A stretch of DNA of 64,000 nt from Hymenobacter sublimis (GCF_023101345.1 NZ_CP095848.1:3374001-3438000), one strand, 5' to 3'; numbered from the stretch's first letter, positions 8,546 through 18,753 are shown. Numbers and translations are program-made. Notes: generated by a model not told the origin, from the letters alone.

Positions 8546-11536
8546 ATGCGGAGTTACAAAAGCCTGAATAACCTAGTGGGATGGCTGGTATTTGCCATTG
8601 CTACTGTTACCTACCTGCTCACCCTGGAGCCCACGGCTTCCTTCTGGGACTGCGGCGAATTTATTGCTTGCTCCTACAAGCTGCTGGTGCCCCACCCGCC
8701 CGGAGCCCCTACCTTTCTCTTGCTGGGCCGCTTGTTTTCCCTGCTTTCCTTCGGCGACGTCACGAAGGTATCGGTACTGGTAAACACGCTCTCGGCCCTG
8801 AGTTCCTCGTTCACGGTGCTTTTCCTATTCTGGATTATCACCATGCTGGCCAAGAAGCTGGTGCTGCACCGCCCCGGCATGCACGACGACCGGAACCTAG
8901 AGCCTACCTTCGGCCAAACCCTACTGATTCTGGGAGCAGGCGCCGTGGGAGCCCTGGCCTATGCCTTTTCCGATTCGTTCTGGTTTAATGCTGTAGAAGC
9001 TGAGGTGTACGCCATGTCGTCGTTGTGCACGGCAGCCGTGGTGTGGTTGATGCTGAAGTGGGAAAACCGCGCCGATGAGGCTGATTCGGACCGGTGGCTC
9101 GTGCTGATTGCCTACGTGATTGGTCTGAGCATAGGCGTGCACTTGCTGAACCTGCTGGCTATTCCGGCCCTAGGCTTTATCTACTACTACCGTCGTACCC
9201 AAAACCCTACCACCAAGGGCGGCATTATTACGCTGGTAGTGAGCAGCGTAATTGTGGGCCTGATTCTGGCCGGTATCATTCCGGGCCTACCTACTCTGGC
9301 CGGCGCATTTGAAGTATTCTTCATCAATTCTTTCGGCCTACCCTTCAACTCGGGCCTGGTGATTTTTCTGCTGCTGTTCGTGGGGCTAATCTGGTTTGGC
9401 TTCCGGCAGTCGTTCCGGCGCCGCAGCCGCCTGCTGAACACCGTGATGCTGAGCTTCGTGTTCATTCTGATTGGCTACTCCAGCTACCTGATTGTTCCCA
9501 TCCGCAGCTCCTACCACCCTACCATCAACGAAAACGCCCCGGAGGATGTGCTTTCCTTCGTGAGTTACCTGAAGCGCGAGCAGTACGGCGACCGGCCCCT
9601 GCTGTATGGTCCTCAGTTTAACGCTCAGCCCATTGCTCAGGAAGACGGTGCGCCGCGCTACGTGCGCCAGGGCGACAAGTATGTGGTGGCCGAGTACCGT
9701 CCGGAACTGCAGTACGCGCCCGGCGAGAAAATGCTGCTCCCGCGCCTGTATAGCTCTGATCCACTTCACCTCTACAACTACAAAAAGTGGGTTGACATTC
9801 AGGATGGCGTGAAGCCCACCATGGGCCAGAACTTGTCGTTCCTGTTCAAGTACCAGATGGGCCATATGTTCTGGCGTTACTTCATGTGGAACTACGTGGG
9901 CCGCGAGGGCGACATTCAGCAGTCAGGCATTTTGTGGGGTAGCCCCACCGGCGCGGGCCTGCCGGAGCGCATTGCCGACAGCCCAGCTCGCAACGCTTTC
10001 TTTGCTTTGCCCCTGATTCTGGGGTTGCTAGGCTTGTTCTTCCAAGTGCGTCGCGACGGACGCAATGCCCTGGTAGTAGGGTTGCTGTTCCTGCTGACGG
10101 GCCTGGCTATTGTAGTGTACCTAAATCAGCCGCCCATTGAGCCCCGCGAGCGGGACTACACCTTTGCCGGCGCCACATTCGCCTTCGCCATCTGGATTGG
10201 CTTGGGCGTGCTGGCTTTGGCTGAGCTGCTGGAAAAAGCCGTGAAGTCGGAAACAGCGCGGGCGGGCGTGGTGACGCTGCTGGGCCTGTTAGTACCGGGC
10301 ATTATGGTGGTCCAGGGCTGGGACGACCACGACCGTTCAGACCGCTACAACTCCGTTGATTCGGCCAAGAACCTGCTGAACTCCCTGGCGCCCAACGCCA
10401 TTGTCTTCACCAACGGCGACAACGACACCTTCCCGCTCTGGTACGCCCAGGAGGTGGAAGGCGTACGCACTGACGTGCGCGTGGCCGTACTGAGCTACCT
10501 GAACACCGACTGGTACATCGACCAGATGAAGCGCCGCTCGTATAAGTCGCAGCCGCTGCCCATCTCGATGGAGAATGCTAACTACAAGCAGGGCACCAAC
10601 GACTACCTCCCCTACGCCGAGAATCCTTCGGTTAAGGAGATTGACGTGCGCCAGTTTATGCAGTTGGTAGGACAGAACAGCCCCCTGCTACAAGTGAGCT
10701 ACGGCGACGGCTCGAAGTCCTTGCTTTCCTTCCCTTCCCGCAAGTTCTACCTGCCCATTGACACGGCCGCCGTGGCTAAAATGGGCATTATTCCCGCCGA
10801 CCGTCTTGACCAATTGGTGCCGCGCATGGAGTGGGAAGTAGGCAAGAGCGCCATTGAGAAGAAGAGCCTCGTAATTCTGGACATTCTGGCCACCAACAAC
10901 TGGCAGCGTCCGGTGTACTTCTCCAGCACCGTAGACTCGCGCGACTTCATGGGCTTGCAACCCTACTTCCAGCTCGATGGCATGGCCTACCGCATCCTGC
11001 CCGCCAAAGACCCGAATTACGACCCCAAAGGTGGTAGCGACGAAGGTTACGTGGCCACGGAACTGATGTATGACAACCTGATGAAGAAATTCGCCTTCCG
11101 GGGCCTGAACAACCCGAATATCTTCTACGACGAGAACAACCTGCGCTTCCCAGCTAACTACCGCGACAAGTTCTCGCGCCTAGCGAACAGCTTGTTGGCT
11201 CAGGGCGACAAAGCCCGCGCCAAGCAAGTGCTCGACAAGGCTTTCGAGGTGATGCCCGACAAGGCTATTCCTTATGATTACTACGTGCCGCAGTTTATTC
11301 CGGCTCTGGTGGCCGTGGGCGAAAAAGACCGCGCCAACGAAATCATGGATACCATGACTGGCCGCGCCGAGCGGGCCCTGGCTTACTACAGTACCCATAA
11401 CAGCGCCCTCTTTGATCAGGAGTTCCAGACCTACCTAATGTCCTTGAACAGCATCGGCCGCGCCGCCGAGCAGATTGGCGACCAGCAACGGGCTACCAAG
11501 GCCATTGGCTTGCTCCAGCAGTACTACCAGCGCTAA
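8546..11536 (+). CDS. DUF2723 (GT117, TMEM260-like) membrane glycosyltransferase family protein
   Basis: 996-residue inner-membrane protein. The N-terminal half has about 12 hydrophobic segments. The hallmark first-loop motif LEPTASFWDCGEFIACSYK (about 27-45) has the acidic residues expected of a GT-C fold enzyme using lipid-linked sugar. The C-terminal third is soluble with a helical TPR-like end (ARAKQVLDKAFEVMPDKAIP). The human relative TMEM260 is a protein O-mannosyltransferase, and by homology this may glycosylate exported proteins; the bacterial substrate is not known from sequence. The ATG at 8546 (MRSYKSLNNLVGW) is preferred to a GTG at 8522. It ends 102 bases before the GWxTD gene. 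Confidence 0.88.
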   Translation: MRSYKSLNNLVGWLVFAIATVTYLLTLEPTASFWDCGEFIACSYKLLVPHPPGAPTFLLLGRLFSLLSFGDVTKVSVLVNTLSALSSSFTVLFLFWIITMLAKKLVLHRPGMHDDRNLEPTFGQTLLILGAGAVGALAYAFSDSFWFNAVEAEVYAMSSLCTAAVVWLMLKWENRADEADSDRWLVLIAYVIGLSIGVHLLNLLAIPALGFIYYYRRTQNPTTKGGIITLVVSSVIVGLILAGIIPGLPTLAGAFEVFFINSFGLPFNSGLVIFLLLFVGLIWFGFRQSFRRRSRLLNTVMLSFVFILIGYSSYLIVPIRSSYHPTINENAPEDVLSFVSYLKREQYGDRPLLYGPQFNAQPIAQEDGAPRYVRQGDKYVVAEYRPELQYAPGEKMLLPRLYSSDPLHLYNYKKWVDIQDGVKPTMGQNLSFLFKYQMGHMFWRYFMWNYVGREGDIQQSGILWGSPTGAGLPERIADSPARNAFFALPLILGLLGLFFQVRRDGRNALVVGLLFLLTGLAIVVYLNQPPIEPRERDYTFAGATFAFAIWIGLGVLALAELLEKAVKSETARAGVVTLLGLLVPGIMVVQGWDDHDRSDRYNSVDSAKNLLNSLAPNAIVFTNGDNDTFPLWYAQEVEGVRTDVRVAVLSYLNTDWYIDQMKRRSYKSQPLPISMENANYKQGTNDYLPYAENPSVKEIDVRQFMQLVGQNSPLLQVSYGDGSKSLLSFPSRKFYLPIDTAAVAKMGIIPADRLDQLVPRMEWEVGKSAIEKKSLVILDILATNNWQRPVYFSSTVDSRDFMGLQPYFQLDGMAYRILPAKDPNYDPKGGSDEGYVATELMYDNLMKKFAFRGLNNPNIFYDENNLRFPANYRDKFSRLANSLLAQGDKARAKQVLDKAFEVMPDKAIPYDYYVPQFIPALVAVGEKDRANEIMDTMTGRAERALAYYSTHNSALFDQEFQTYLMSLNSIGRAAEQIGDQQRATKAIGLLQQYYQR

Positions 11537-11638
11537 GCTGCACAGTTTTTGCCGCTCAGAAGCCGGCTCCAGCAATGGGGTCGGCTTCTGTCGTTAGAAA
11601 GCCTACCTTGTCCTCCTACTCTTTATCTGCTCCCACTC

Positions 11639-12853
11639 GTGAAACCGTTTTACTACCTGTTATTCACGCTGCTAAGCCTGGGGAGCAGCCTGCCGTTGGC
11701 AGCCGCACCGCGCCGGGATTTTGCCGCCCAGTACCGGCCTGACCGACGCATTGTGATAGATACCCGGCGGGAAGGCGACAGTGTGCGGCTCTACCTCCGT
11801 TTTCCCAGCGCTGCCCAGATCCGGCGCGGCTTTCCGCTGCATGTTGCCCTATGGGCTGATTACGACGCCAAACGGGTGCTGTGGCAAGATACCGTTCGTC
11901 ATGTTGCGCGCCGCCTACGCCGGGAAGGCGAAACGGCTACCCTGGATTTCTGCCTACCTCTGAACCGCCTGCGCGTGGGCCAGGTGCTTAGCCTGGCGAC
12001 GGGCCCCGCCGACGAAGCTGCTTCGGGCGAAGCCGCCTGGCTCCGCCTGACGCCGGAGCATTTGTCCCGGTCCTTTATTCTGACTGATTCCGTGGGGCAG
12101 CCGTTGCTGCGTCACTATGTACGCGCCGGGGAACCGTTCATGATTGATTCCTACGGCCCCGACCTGAACGTGCAGGCTTACCGCTACCCGCTCAGCTCCC
12201 TAGCCGCCGCTCCGCCCATGGCCGGACCCGGCGCCCAGCCTGCCCAACCGCGCAAGCTCAGCGCCCAAGACTCGGTGCGCTACCAGGCAGGCAGCTTGCT
12301 CCGGTTTCAAGCGGGACTGTATTTGCTGCGGGTTAGCGAGCAGGAGCCGCGCAGTGGGCTGCTAGTGGAAGATAATACCTTTCCAGCCCTAACGTCGGCC
12401 GATGAATTGATTGCGCCCCTACTCTACCTGACAACTTCAGCTGAGCGTAAAAAGCTGTTTGATGCCCCTGACCCCAAAAAAGCCGTGGACCAATTCTGGC
12501 TTACGGTGGCCGGCAATAACCAAACCATTGCCCGCCAGCTGATTCGCACCTATTACGGCCGCGTGCAGGAAGCCAACCAACTTTTTTCCGCCCATAAAGC
12601 CGGCTGGCTTTCCGACCGAGGGATGCTATACTTAGTGCTGGGCCCGCCGGAAACCGTGTACCGCGAGGCAGGCGAAGAACGGTGGCTTTACCGCGCCGAC
12701 CAGGGATTGGGCGGAACCTTCGTGTTCCGCGCTAAACCCAGTACCTTTGCCCCCGATAACTACGAACTGGTGCGCCGCCCCGAGTACGAACAACTCTGGT
12801 ATGCCGCCGTGGAGCAATGGAGAAAAGGACGAACCGCCCGCCCCGGCCGCTAA
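11639..12853 (+). CDS. GWxTD domain-containing secreted protein
   Basis: About 404 residues. The frame is open from a TTG at 11549, but the GTG at 11639 gives a good signal peptide (VKPFYYLLFTLLSLG...PLAAAP) and is preferred; no ATG is available. The C-terminal part carries the family signature in the variant form HKAGWLSDRGMLYLVLGPP (about 345-363), followed by a short beta domain (ERWLYRADQGLGGTFVFRAK). GWxTD proteins are periplasmic or surface proteins of unknown biochemical role in Bacteroidota and Acidobacteriota. The stop lies 37 bases inside the rlmB gene, so the two are probably translated in a coupled way. Confidence 0.8.
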   Translation: MKPFYYLLFTLLSLGSSLPLAAAPRRDFAAQYRPDRRIVIDTRREGDSVRLYLRFPSAAQIRRGFPLHVALWADYDAKRVLWQDTVRHVARRLRREGETATLDFCLPLNRLRVGQVLSLATGPADEAASGEAAWLRLTPEHLSRSFILTDSVGQPLLRHYVRAGEPFMIDSYGPDLNVQAYRYPLSSLAAAPPMAGPGAQPAQPRKLSAQDSVRYQAGSLLRFQAGLYLLRVSEQEPRSGLLVEDNTFPALTSADELIAPLLYLTTSAERKKLFDAPDPKKAVDQFWLTVAGNNQTIARQLIRTYYGRVQEANQLFSAHKAGWLSDRGMLYLVLGPPETVYREAGEERWLYRADQGLGGTFVFRAKPSTFAPDNYELVRRPEYEQLWYAAVEQWRKGRTARPGR

Positions 12854-13779
12854 CTGAGCGCCGCCAATTTTTTGATTCTGAAAACCGCCCCGTTCCTAAC
12901 CGGCGGCCAGCTCCGCGCGAGCAAGAAGGCCGCTCTGAGGAAGGACGGTTCGAGGGAAGCCGGGCCGAAGGTGGCCGTTTTGAAGGTAGCCGCTCAGACA
13001 AGCCACGCTACCCCCACCGCCCAGCCCAGGACCGCAGCATCGACATGATTTTCGGGCTACGGCCCATCCTGGAAGCCCTGAACGCCGGCCGCACCCTGGA
13101 CAAGATTTTCCTGCTGCGTGGCACGAAAAACTCCATGACCCAGGACATTACGGCCCTGGCCAAAACGGCCAACATTCCGGTGTCGATGGTGCCCGTGGAG
13201 AAGCTCGACGGCATTACCCGCAAAAACCACCAGGGCGCTGTTGCTTACGTGTCGCCGATTGAGTACATGCCCCTAGACAGCATTCTGGCGGGCTTGTACG
13301 AGGAGGGCAAAACCCCGCTTCTGCTGGTGCTGGACCGCATTACGGATGTGCGCAACTTCGGCTCTATTGCTCGCAACGCCGAGTGTATGGGCGTACACGC
13401 CATTGTGGTACCCAGCCGCGGCGCCGCCCAAGTAAACGGCGACGCGCTAAAAACCTCGGCCGGTGCCCTGAACCTGATTCCGGTGTGCCGGGAGCCCAAT
13501 CTGAAAGACACCCTGACTTTCCTGCGCGAATCGGGGGTGCAAGTGGTGGCTTGTACCGAGAAGTCAGACGCCAGCCTGGAAGCCGAAACCGTGGACCTGA
13601 CGGGTCCTTTAGCCGTGCTGATGGGTAGCGAGGAAGACGGCATCAGCCCCGAATACTTGCGCCTCGCCGACCACAAGCTCCGCATCCCGATGGCCGGGCA
13701 AATTAGCTCACTCAACGTATCGGTAGCTAGCGGCATTATGCTCTACGAAGTGCTACGCCAACGCTTAGTGAAGAAGTAG
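12817..13779 (+). CDS. rlmB: 23S rRNA (guanosine-2'-O-)-methyltransferase, RlmB/TrmH family
   Basis: SpoU/TrmH-fold methyltransferase that uses S-adenosylmethionine to methylate a ribose 2'-OH, by homology G2251 of 23S rRNA. An L30e-like substrate-binding domain begins IFGLRPILEALNAGRTLDKI (about 76-95). The three SPOUT motifs are LDRITDVRNFGSIARNAE, LMGSEEDGISPE and IPMAGQISSLNVSVASGIM. 320 residues, about 70 longer than typical: the N-terminus (1-75) is an Arg/Glu/Pro-rich disordered extension with a tandem EGRFEGSR / GGRFEGSR repeat. The ATG at 12817 lies within the end of the preceding gene. Confidence 0.93.
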   Translation: MEKRTNRPPRPLTERRQFFDSENRPVPNRRPAPREQEGRSEEGRFEGSRAEGGRFEGSRSDKPRYPHRPAQDRSIDMIFGLRPILEALNAGRTLDKIFLLRGTKNSMTQDITALAKTANIPVSMVPVEKLDGITRKNHQGAVAYVSPIEYMPLDSILAGLYEEGKTPLLLVLDRITDVRNFGSIARNAECMGVHAIVVPSRGAAQVNGDALKTSAGALNLIPVCREPNLKDTLTFLRESGVQVVACTEKSDASLEAETVDLTGPLAVLMGSEEDGISPEYLRLADHKLRIPMAGQISSLNVSVASGIMLYEVLRQRLVKK

Positions 13780-13798
13780 AAAGCTGTTGCTAAGATAA

Positions 13799-13855
13799 AA
13801 AAATCGAACCGGCTATCATCCTGATACAGAAAGGATGACAGCCGGTTCGATTTTT
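13799..13855. terminator. Bidirectional terminator between rlmB and manC
   Basis: Long hairpin: AAAAATCGAACCGGCT pairs with its complement at 13840-13855, and an inner TCATCCT/AGGATGA pair extends it with one mismatch. T-runs lie on both strands, between two converging genes. Confidence 0.92.
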
Positions 13856-13874
13856 AGCTTCCGATTCCTAATGT

Positions 13875-15002
13875 TTAATTATAGCCTACGCCCTTTTTGG
13901 ACTTCACGTCGGCGACAAATTCTTTTACGCGCTGCTCCTCAGTGCGCTTGCAAATGAGCAGCACGTTGTCGTACTCGGCTACAATGTAGCCTTCCAGGCC
14001 TTGTACTACCACGAGGCGCTCGGGTGGTGTTTTAATAACGCACTCGCTCGTATCGTAGAGTAGGGCGTTGCCGTCTACCACGTTTTCGTCGGCATCGTGG
14101 TGGCCCATGCGGTGCAGGGAGTCCCAGGTGCCTAGGTCGCTCCACCCGAAGTCAGCGGGCAGCACGTATACGTTATCGGCCTTTTCCATCACCCCGTAGT
14201 CGATGCTGATGTTGCGGCAGCGGGTATAAGCCCGGGAAATAAAGTTTTCCTCCTCAGGAGTTCCTAGCTCGTTCCAACCCTCATCGAACACCTCGGCAAT
14301 GTCGCTTAGGTACTGGTGGAAAGCTTGAATTATGGCATCAGCGCGCCACACGAACAAGCCGGAGTTCCACAGGAAGTCTCCGCTGGCCACGAACATCTTG
14401 GCTAGCTCCAGATTAGGTTTCTCGGTAAAGGTTTTCACCTTCCGTAGCTCCTGCGGGAAAACACCATCCTCGTGCCCAGGAGCGGTTTGCACGTGCTGGG
14501 GCTGCACTGGCTCGTCGATGAACTGGATGTAGCCGTAGCCGGTATCGGGGCGGGAGGGCTGGATGCCGAGGGTAATGAGCACGTTGTGGGTGCGGGCCCC
14601 GTCGAGAGCCGTGCGAATGGCCGCCCGGAAGTTTTCCTCGTGCATGACGGCATGGTCAGCCGGCGTTACCACAATGATGGCCTCCGGGTCGCGCTGGGCT
14701 ATGCGGTAGCTGGCGTAGGCAATGCAAGGCGCTGTATTCCGCCCAATAGGCTCGCCCAAAATTTGATCGGCCGGAAGCTCCGGCAGGTGCTGCTGGACCA
14801 ACTCGGTATAATCACGGTTCGTGACGACGAATACGTTGCTGGGCGGGCAGATGCCCCGGAACCGGTCGACAGTGAGCTGAAGCATGGAGCGCCCGAGCCC
14901 CAGCACATCATGAAACTGTTTGGGATGATGCGTGCGGCTAAAGGGCCAGAAGCGGCTGCCAATGCCGCCAGCCATCACAACGAGATACGTATGCTGTTCC
15001 AT
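13875..15002 (-). CDS. manC: Mannose-1-phosphate guanylyltransferase
   Basis: 375-residue nucleotidyltransferase making GDP-mannose from mannose-1-phosphate and GTP for surface polysaccharides and glycoproteins. The signature GGIGSRFWPFSRTHHPKQF is at about 12-30, PADHAV at about 115, KTFTEKPN at about 190-197, and FLWNSGLFVWR at about 208-218. There is no C-terminal phosphomannose isomerase domain, so it is the single-function type. The start ATG at 15002 gives MEQHTYLVVMAGG. It may supply the mannose donor pathway used by the DUF2723 protein nearby; that link is inference. The 257-base gap upstream is very AT-rich at 15137-15200. Confidence 0.93.
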   Translation of the reverse strand: MEQHTYLVVMAGGIGSRFWPFSRTHHPKQFHDVLGLGRSMLQLTVDRFRGICPPSNVFVVTNRDYTELVQQHLPELPADQILGEPIGRNTAPCIAYASYRIAQRDPEAIIVVTPADHAVMHEENFRAAIRTALDGARTHNVLITLGIQPSRPDTGYGYIQFIDEPVQPQHVQTAPGHEDGVFPQELRKVKTFTEKPNLELAKMFVASGDFLWNSGLFVWRADAIIQAFHQYLSDIAEVFDEGWNELGTPEEENFISRAYTRCRNISIDYGVMEKADNVYVLPADFGWSDLGTWDSLHRMGHHDADENVVDGNALLYDTSECVIKTPPERLVVVQGLEGYIVAEYDNVLLICKRTEEQRVKEFVADVKSKKGVGYN

Positions 15003-15259
15003 CGAAGCCGGACGTGAAGCCCGTGTTTAGCAAGAAGATGTAAGCTGACTAAAAGCCCAAACCGAGAAACGTAAGCTGGTTACGAGAAGCGTAAAATGTA
15101 CCAATAAGCAGCTTATTCTCTACTATGACTTTGGGCAATGATAACGGAATATTTGTTATATATAATAATTCTTGTAAATTATTTAATTATACTCATTAAC
15201 CTTCAACTACATCCAGTACTTGTAGCTGAAGCAGCTAAGTACTCATACTGAACGAGCTA

Positions 15260-16237
15260 CTATACCAATCCTTCCCGCAGCAAATCATGCAAATGAATAA
15301 AGCCCGCGAAGTGCCCATGCTCAGTCACTACCAGCTGGGTGATGTTGCGGTCCTGCATGCGCGTGAGAGCTTCCGCGGCGAAATCGTCCACGTCAATTGT
15401 CACGGGGGCAGGCGTTAGAATGTCGCGGGCCCGGACGGCTTCCAGCCGGCCTTCAAACGTGGTCAGCATCCGGCGCAGGTCGCCGTCGGTAATGATGCCA
15501 ATTAGGGCATTACCACTGTCCAGTACGGCCGTAGCGCCCAGGCGCTTACCCGAAATTTCCAGAATGATTTCTTTGAGTGGAGCCGTGTCTACCACCCGCG
15601 GCTGCTGATTTTGCCGGCTTAGGTCACCAACTTTTAGGTAAAGCTGTTTGCCCAGCGTACCACCGGGGTGCAGGCGGGCAAAATCCTGCCGGCTGAAGTC
15701 GCGGCACTCCAGTAGGCACACAGCCAGCGCATCGCCTAGGGCCAGGGCGGCGGTAGTGCTGGTAGTTGGGGCCAGGTTGTGCGGGCAAGCTTCGCGCTCC
15801 ACAGGAGCGTGCAGAACGTAGTCGGCCTGCACAGCGAGGTAGGACTCAGCGTTGCTGACCAGGGCCGCCAGCGTCACTCCCTTGCGCTTAAGTAGGGGCA
15901 CTAACACCTTGATTTCGGGCGTATCACCGCTCTTGCTGATGGCAATAACAAAGTCCTCGGCCTGAATCATGCCCAGGTCGCCGTGGATGGCATCGGCGGC
16001 GTGCATGAACAGGGCGGGCGTACCCGTGGAGTTGAAGGTAGCCACCATTTTGGCCGCAATGTGGGCGCTCTTGCCAATGCCGGTTACCACTACCCTTCCC
16101 CGCAAAGAGAGAATGGCTTCTACGCATTGTGCAAAATCGGGAGTACGGGCTAAGGCATCGGCAACTCCCTGAATTGCTTCCGCTTCTTGCTGAAGCACTT
16201 TTTTTGCAAGTAAGTTGAGTTCGTTCTGCGGTTTCAA
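15260..16237 (-). CDS. kdsD: D-arabinose 5-phosphate isomerase (KpsF/GutQ family)
   Basis: Interconverts ribulose 5-phosphate and arabinose 5-phosphate, the first step toward Kdo in lipopolysaccharide. 325 residues: an SIS sugar-isomerase domain with GRVVVTGIGKSAHIAAKMVA (about 46-65) and HAADAIHGDLGMI (about 79-91), then two CBS domains (about 205-325), with ILEISGKRLGATAVLD and GIITDGDLRR in the first and MQDRNITQLVV in the second. The start codon is TTG at 16237; no in-frame ATG is plausible because the next Met lies inside the SIS domain. It is divergent from recQ, an arrangement common in Bacteroidota. Confidence 0.93.
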   Translation of the reverse strand: MKPQNELNLLAKKVLQQEAEAIQGVADALARTPDFAQCVEAILSLRGRVVVTGIGKSAHIAAKMVATFNSTGTPALFMHAADAIHGDLGMIQAEDFVIAISKSGDTPEIKVLVPLLKRKGVTLAALVSNAESYLAVQADYVLHAPVEREACPHNLAPTTSTTAALALGDALAVCLLECRDFSRQDFARLHPGGTLGKQLYLKVGDLSRQNQQPRVVDTAPLKEIILEISGKRLGATAVLDSGNALIGIITDGDLRRMLTTFEGRLEAVRARDILTPAPVTIDVDDFAAEALTRMQDRNITQLVVTEHGHFAGFIHLHDLLREGLV

Positions 16238-16341
16238 TCTAAATTTGATATTGCGTATCGGGAGCTGAACAGTGCCGGTGACTTTGGGGTTGGCCCCAAT
16301 TCTTTACCTCCTTCGCTTAGCACCGAATACCATAAAATCCT

Positions 16342-16382
16342 TAGATTGAGTAAGCAACACGTTGTGTTGTTTATCCAATCTA
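16342..16382. promoter_or_regulatory. 41-bp imperfect dyad in the kdsD-recQ divergent region
   Basis: Symmetric about 16362: outer TAGATTG/CAATCTA, inner CAACAC/GTGTTG separated by GTT, with AA/TT between them. It has no T-run, so it is not a standard terminator. It lies 105 bases from the kdsD start and 24 from the recQ start. A 10-base word ATTGAGTAAG from the left arm (16345-16354) recurs at 16391-16400 just before the recQ start. It may be an operator or a 5' leader hairpin. Confidence 0.55.
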
Positions 16383-16405
16383 CCACCCCAATTGAGTAAG
16401 TGAGG

Positions 16406-18610
16406 ATGTCCATGCCAGCCGTGAAACAACAAGTGCAGCAAGAGGCTGATTTGAAAGGCAAGTTAAAGGAAGTTTTCGGGTACGGTCAGTTCCGGGGCGT
16501 ACAGGAAGACATCATTCAGAACGTTATTGCGGGCAATAACACGTTCGTCATCATGCCTACTGGCGCCGGCAAAAGCCTGTGCTATCAGCTTCCCGCGCTG
16601 GTGTTGCCGGGCACGGCCATCGTCATTTCGCCGCTTATTGCCCTGATGAAAAATCAGGTGGACCAGCTGAATGCTTTCGGGGTGAATGCCCAGTTCCTGA
16701 ACTCGACCTTGTCGAAGTCGGAGATGAACAAGGTCAAGAAGGACGTGATTAGCGGCGAAGTGAAGCTGCTGTACGTGGCACCCGAAAGCCTGACCAAGGA
16801 CGAAACTATTGAGTTTCTCAACAAGGCCACCATCAGCTTTGTAGCCATTGATGAGGCCCACTGTATTTCGGAGTGGGGCCACGACTTCCGGCCCGAGTAC
16901 CGCAAAATTCGCAGCATTATTGATGGGCTGGGCGTGCAGGTGCCCATCATTGCCCTCACGGCCACGGCTACCCCCAAAGTGCAGCAGGACATCCAGAAGA
17001 ACCTGCAGATGGATGATGCCTCGGTTTTTAAAACGTCCTTTAACCGCACCAACCTCTACTATGAGGTGCGGCCCAAGCACAACACCAAAAAGCAGCTGAT
17101 TCAGTACGTGAAGCTGCGCAAGGGCCAGGCCGGTATTGTGTACTGCCTGAGTCGCAAGAAGGTAGAGGAAATTGCTGAGTTGCTGAAAGTCAACGACGTG
17201 CGCGCCCTCCCCTACCACGCCGGCCTCGACCCGCACGTGCGCATGGCCAACCAAGATGCCTTCCTGAACGAAGACTGCGACGTAATTGTGGCCACCATTG
17301 CCTTCGGTATGGGCATCGACAAGCCCGACGTGCGCTTCGTGATTCACTACGACACGCCCAAGAGCATTGAAGGCTACTACCAGGAAACCGGCCGCGGTGG
17401 CCGCGACGGTCTGGAGGGCGACTGCCTGATGTTCTACAGCTACGACGACATTGTGAAGCTGGAGAAGTTCAACAAGGACAAGCCCGTCACGGAGCGCGAC
17501 AACTCCAAGCTGCTCTTGCAGGAAATGGCCAATTATGCCGACTCGGCGGTGTGCCGGCGTAAGCAGTTACTGCACTACTTCGGCGAGCATTTCGAGAAGG
17601 ACTGCGGCTTCTGCGACAACTGCAAGCACCCTAAAGAGCGGTTTGAGGCCAAGGAGGAAGTGTGCATGGCCCTGAAAGCGGTAGTGCAAACCGACGAACG
17701 GTTTGGCCTCGACCACATTGGCACCGTGCTCATGGGCATGAACAACCCGCACGTGGAAAGCTACGGCCACGACAAACTACCCATCTACGGGCAGGGCAAA
17801 GACCACGACGCTCAATTCTGGCACTCACTCTTGCGCCAGACCTTGCTCAGTGGTTACTTGGAAAAGGACATCGAAAACTTTGGCGTGGTCAAGATTACGG
17901 CCAAGGGTATTGACTTCATTGAAAATCCGCATTCAATCAAGCTCACCAAGGACCATAACTACGAGGAAGAGGTGAAAGAGGAACAGGAACAAGAAGAAGT
18001 TCAGCAGGCCGCCGGTCATGATGAGGCCCTGTTTGACATGCTGAAGGCCCTGCGTAAGAAAGTGGCCCAGCAGAAGAATCTGCCCCCCTACGTGCTATTT
18101 CAGGACCCGAGTCTGAAGGAAATGGCGACGACCTTCCCCACCAAAATGGATGACCTGGCCCACGTGTCGGGGGTAGGCCAGGGCAAGGCGCAGAAGTTTG
18201 GTGCGCCCTTCCTGGCCTTGATCCAAAAGTATGTGGACGAGAATGACATTGTAACGGCCGCCGACGTGGTGGTCAAATCAGCCGTCAATAAGTCAAAAAT
18301 TAAGATTTACATCATTCAACAAATCGACAAGAAGATGGATTTGGAGGAAATTGCTTCCTCTAAGGGCATCGACATGCGGGAGCTGATGGAGGAAATTGAG
18401 CACATCTGCTACGCCGGCACCAAGCTCAACCTCGACTACTACATTGACGGAGTGCTGGATGAGGAGCGGCAGGAGGAGATTTATGACTACTTCATGACGG
18501 CCCAAACCGATAACATTGCCGCAGCCCTCAAGGAACTCGGCACCGACGACTACACTGAAGAGGACTTGCGCCTAATGCGCATCAAATTCCTGAGTGAGGT
18601 AGCCAACTAA
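16406..18610 (+). CDS. recQ: ATP-dependent DNA helicase RecQ
   Basis: 3'-5' superfamily 2 helicase in recombinational repair and replication-fork processing. 734 residues. Motif 0 with the conserved Gln is [14 protein letters not shown] (about 24-37), Walker [16 protein letters not shown], the DEAH box in [19 protein letters not shown], motif [15 protein letters not shown], and motif [12 protein letters not shown]. The RecQ-C-terminal zinc site has Cys in CRRKQLL and in [11 protein letters not shown] winged helix and a HRDC domain (about 545-615) follow, then a C-terminal extension (about 625-734) usual in Bacteroidota. Starts at GTG 16400, ATG 16406 and ATG 16412 are all possible; 16406 is chosen. 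Confidence 0.97.
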   Translation: MSMPAVKQQVQQEADLKGKLKEVFGYGQFRGVQEDIIQNVIAGNNTFVIMPTGAGKSLCYQLPALVLPGTAIVISPLIALMKNQVDQLNAFGVNAQFLNSTLSKSEMNKVKKDVISGEVKLLYVAPESLTKDETIEFLNKATISFVAIDEAHCISEWGHDFRPEYRKIRSIIDGLGVQVPIIALTATATPKVQQDIQKNLQMDDASVFKTSFNRTNLYYEVRPKHNTKKQLIQYVKLRKGQAGIVYCLSRKKVEEIAELLKVNDVRALPYHAGLDPHVRMANQDAFLNEDCDVIVATIAFGMGIDKPDVRFVIHYDTPKSIEGYYQETGRGGRDGLEGDCLMFYSYDDIVKLEKFNKDKPVTERDNSKLLLQEMANYADSAVCRRKQLLHYFGEHFEKDCGFCDNCKHPKERFEAKEEVCMALKAVVQTDERFGLDHIGTVLMGMNNPHVESYGHDKLPIYGQGKDHDAQFWHSLLRQTLLSGYLEKDIENFGVVKITAKGIDFIENPHSIKLTKDHNYEEEVKEEQEQEEVQQAAGHDEALFDMLKALRKKVAQQKNLPPYVLFQDPSLKEMATTFPTKMDDLAHVSGVGQGKAQKFGAPFLALIQKYVDENDIVTAADVVVKSAVNKSKIKIYIIQQIDKKMDLEEIASSKGIDMRELMEEIEHICYAGTKLNLDYYIDGVLDEERQEEIYDYFMTAQTDNIAAALKELGTDDYTEEDLRLMRIKFLSEVAN

Positions 18611-18662
18611 ACAACGGATTCAGACGGATTTGTCGGATTTTGTGTTGGAGTTGATTTAGTGG

Positions 18663-18690
18663 AAAGCCCCGCCAGATGGCGGGGCTTTTT
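18663..18690 (+). terminator. Terminator after recQ
   Basis: 11-bp perfect stem AAAGCCCCGCC and its complement with loop AGAT, followed by T-run. It lies 52 bases after the recQ stop. Confidence 0.9.
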
Positions 18691-18753
18691 GCTGCGTGGT
18701 GGGGTAGCGTTGGGGTCCAGTTGCCGGGCCGAAATGGCCGTTTTCAGAATGTG

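Noticed and set aside
16463..17347. A 294-residue minus-strand frame inside recQ
   Set aside because: Antisense shadow; the plus strand has all RecQ motifs.
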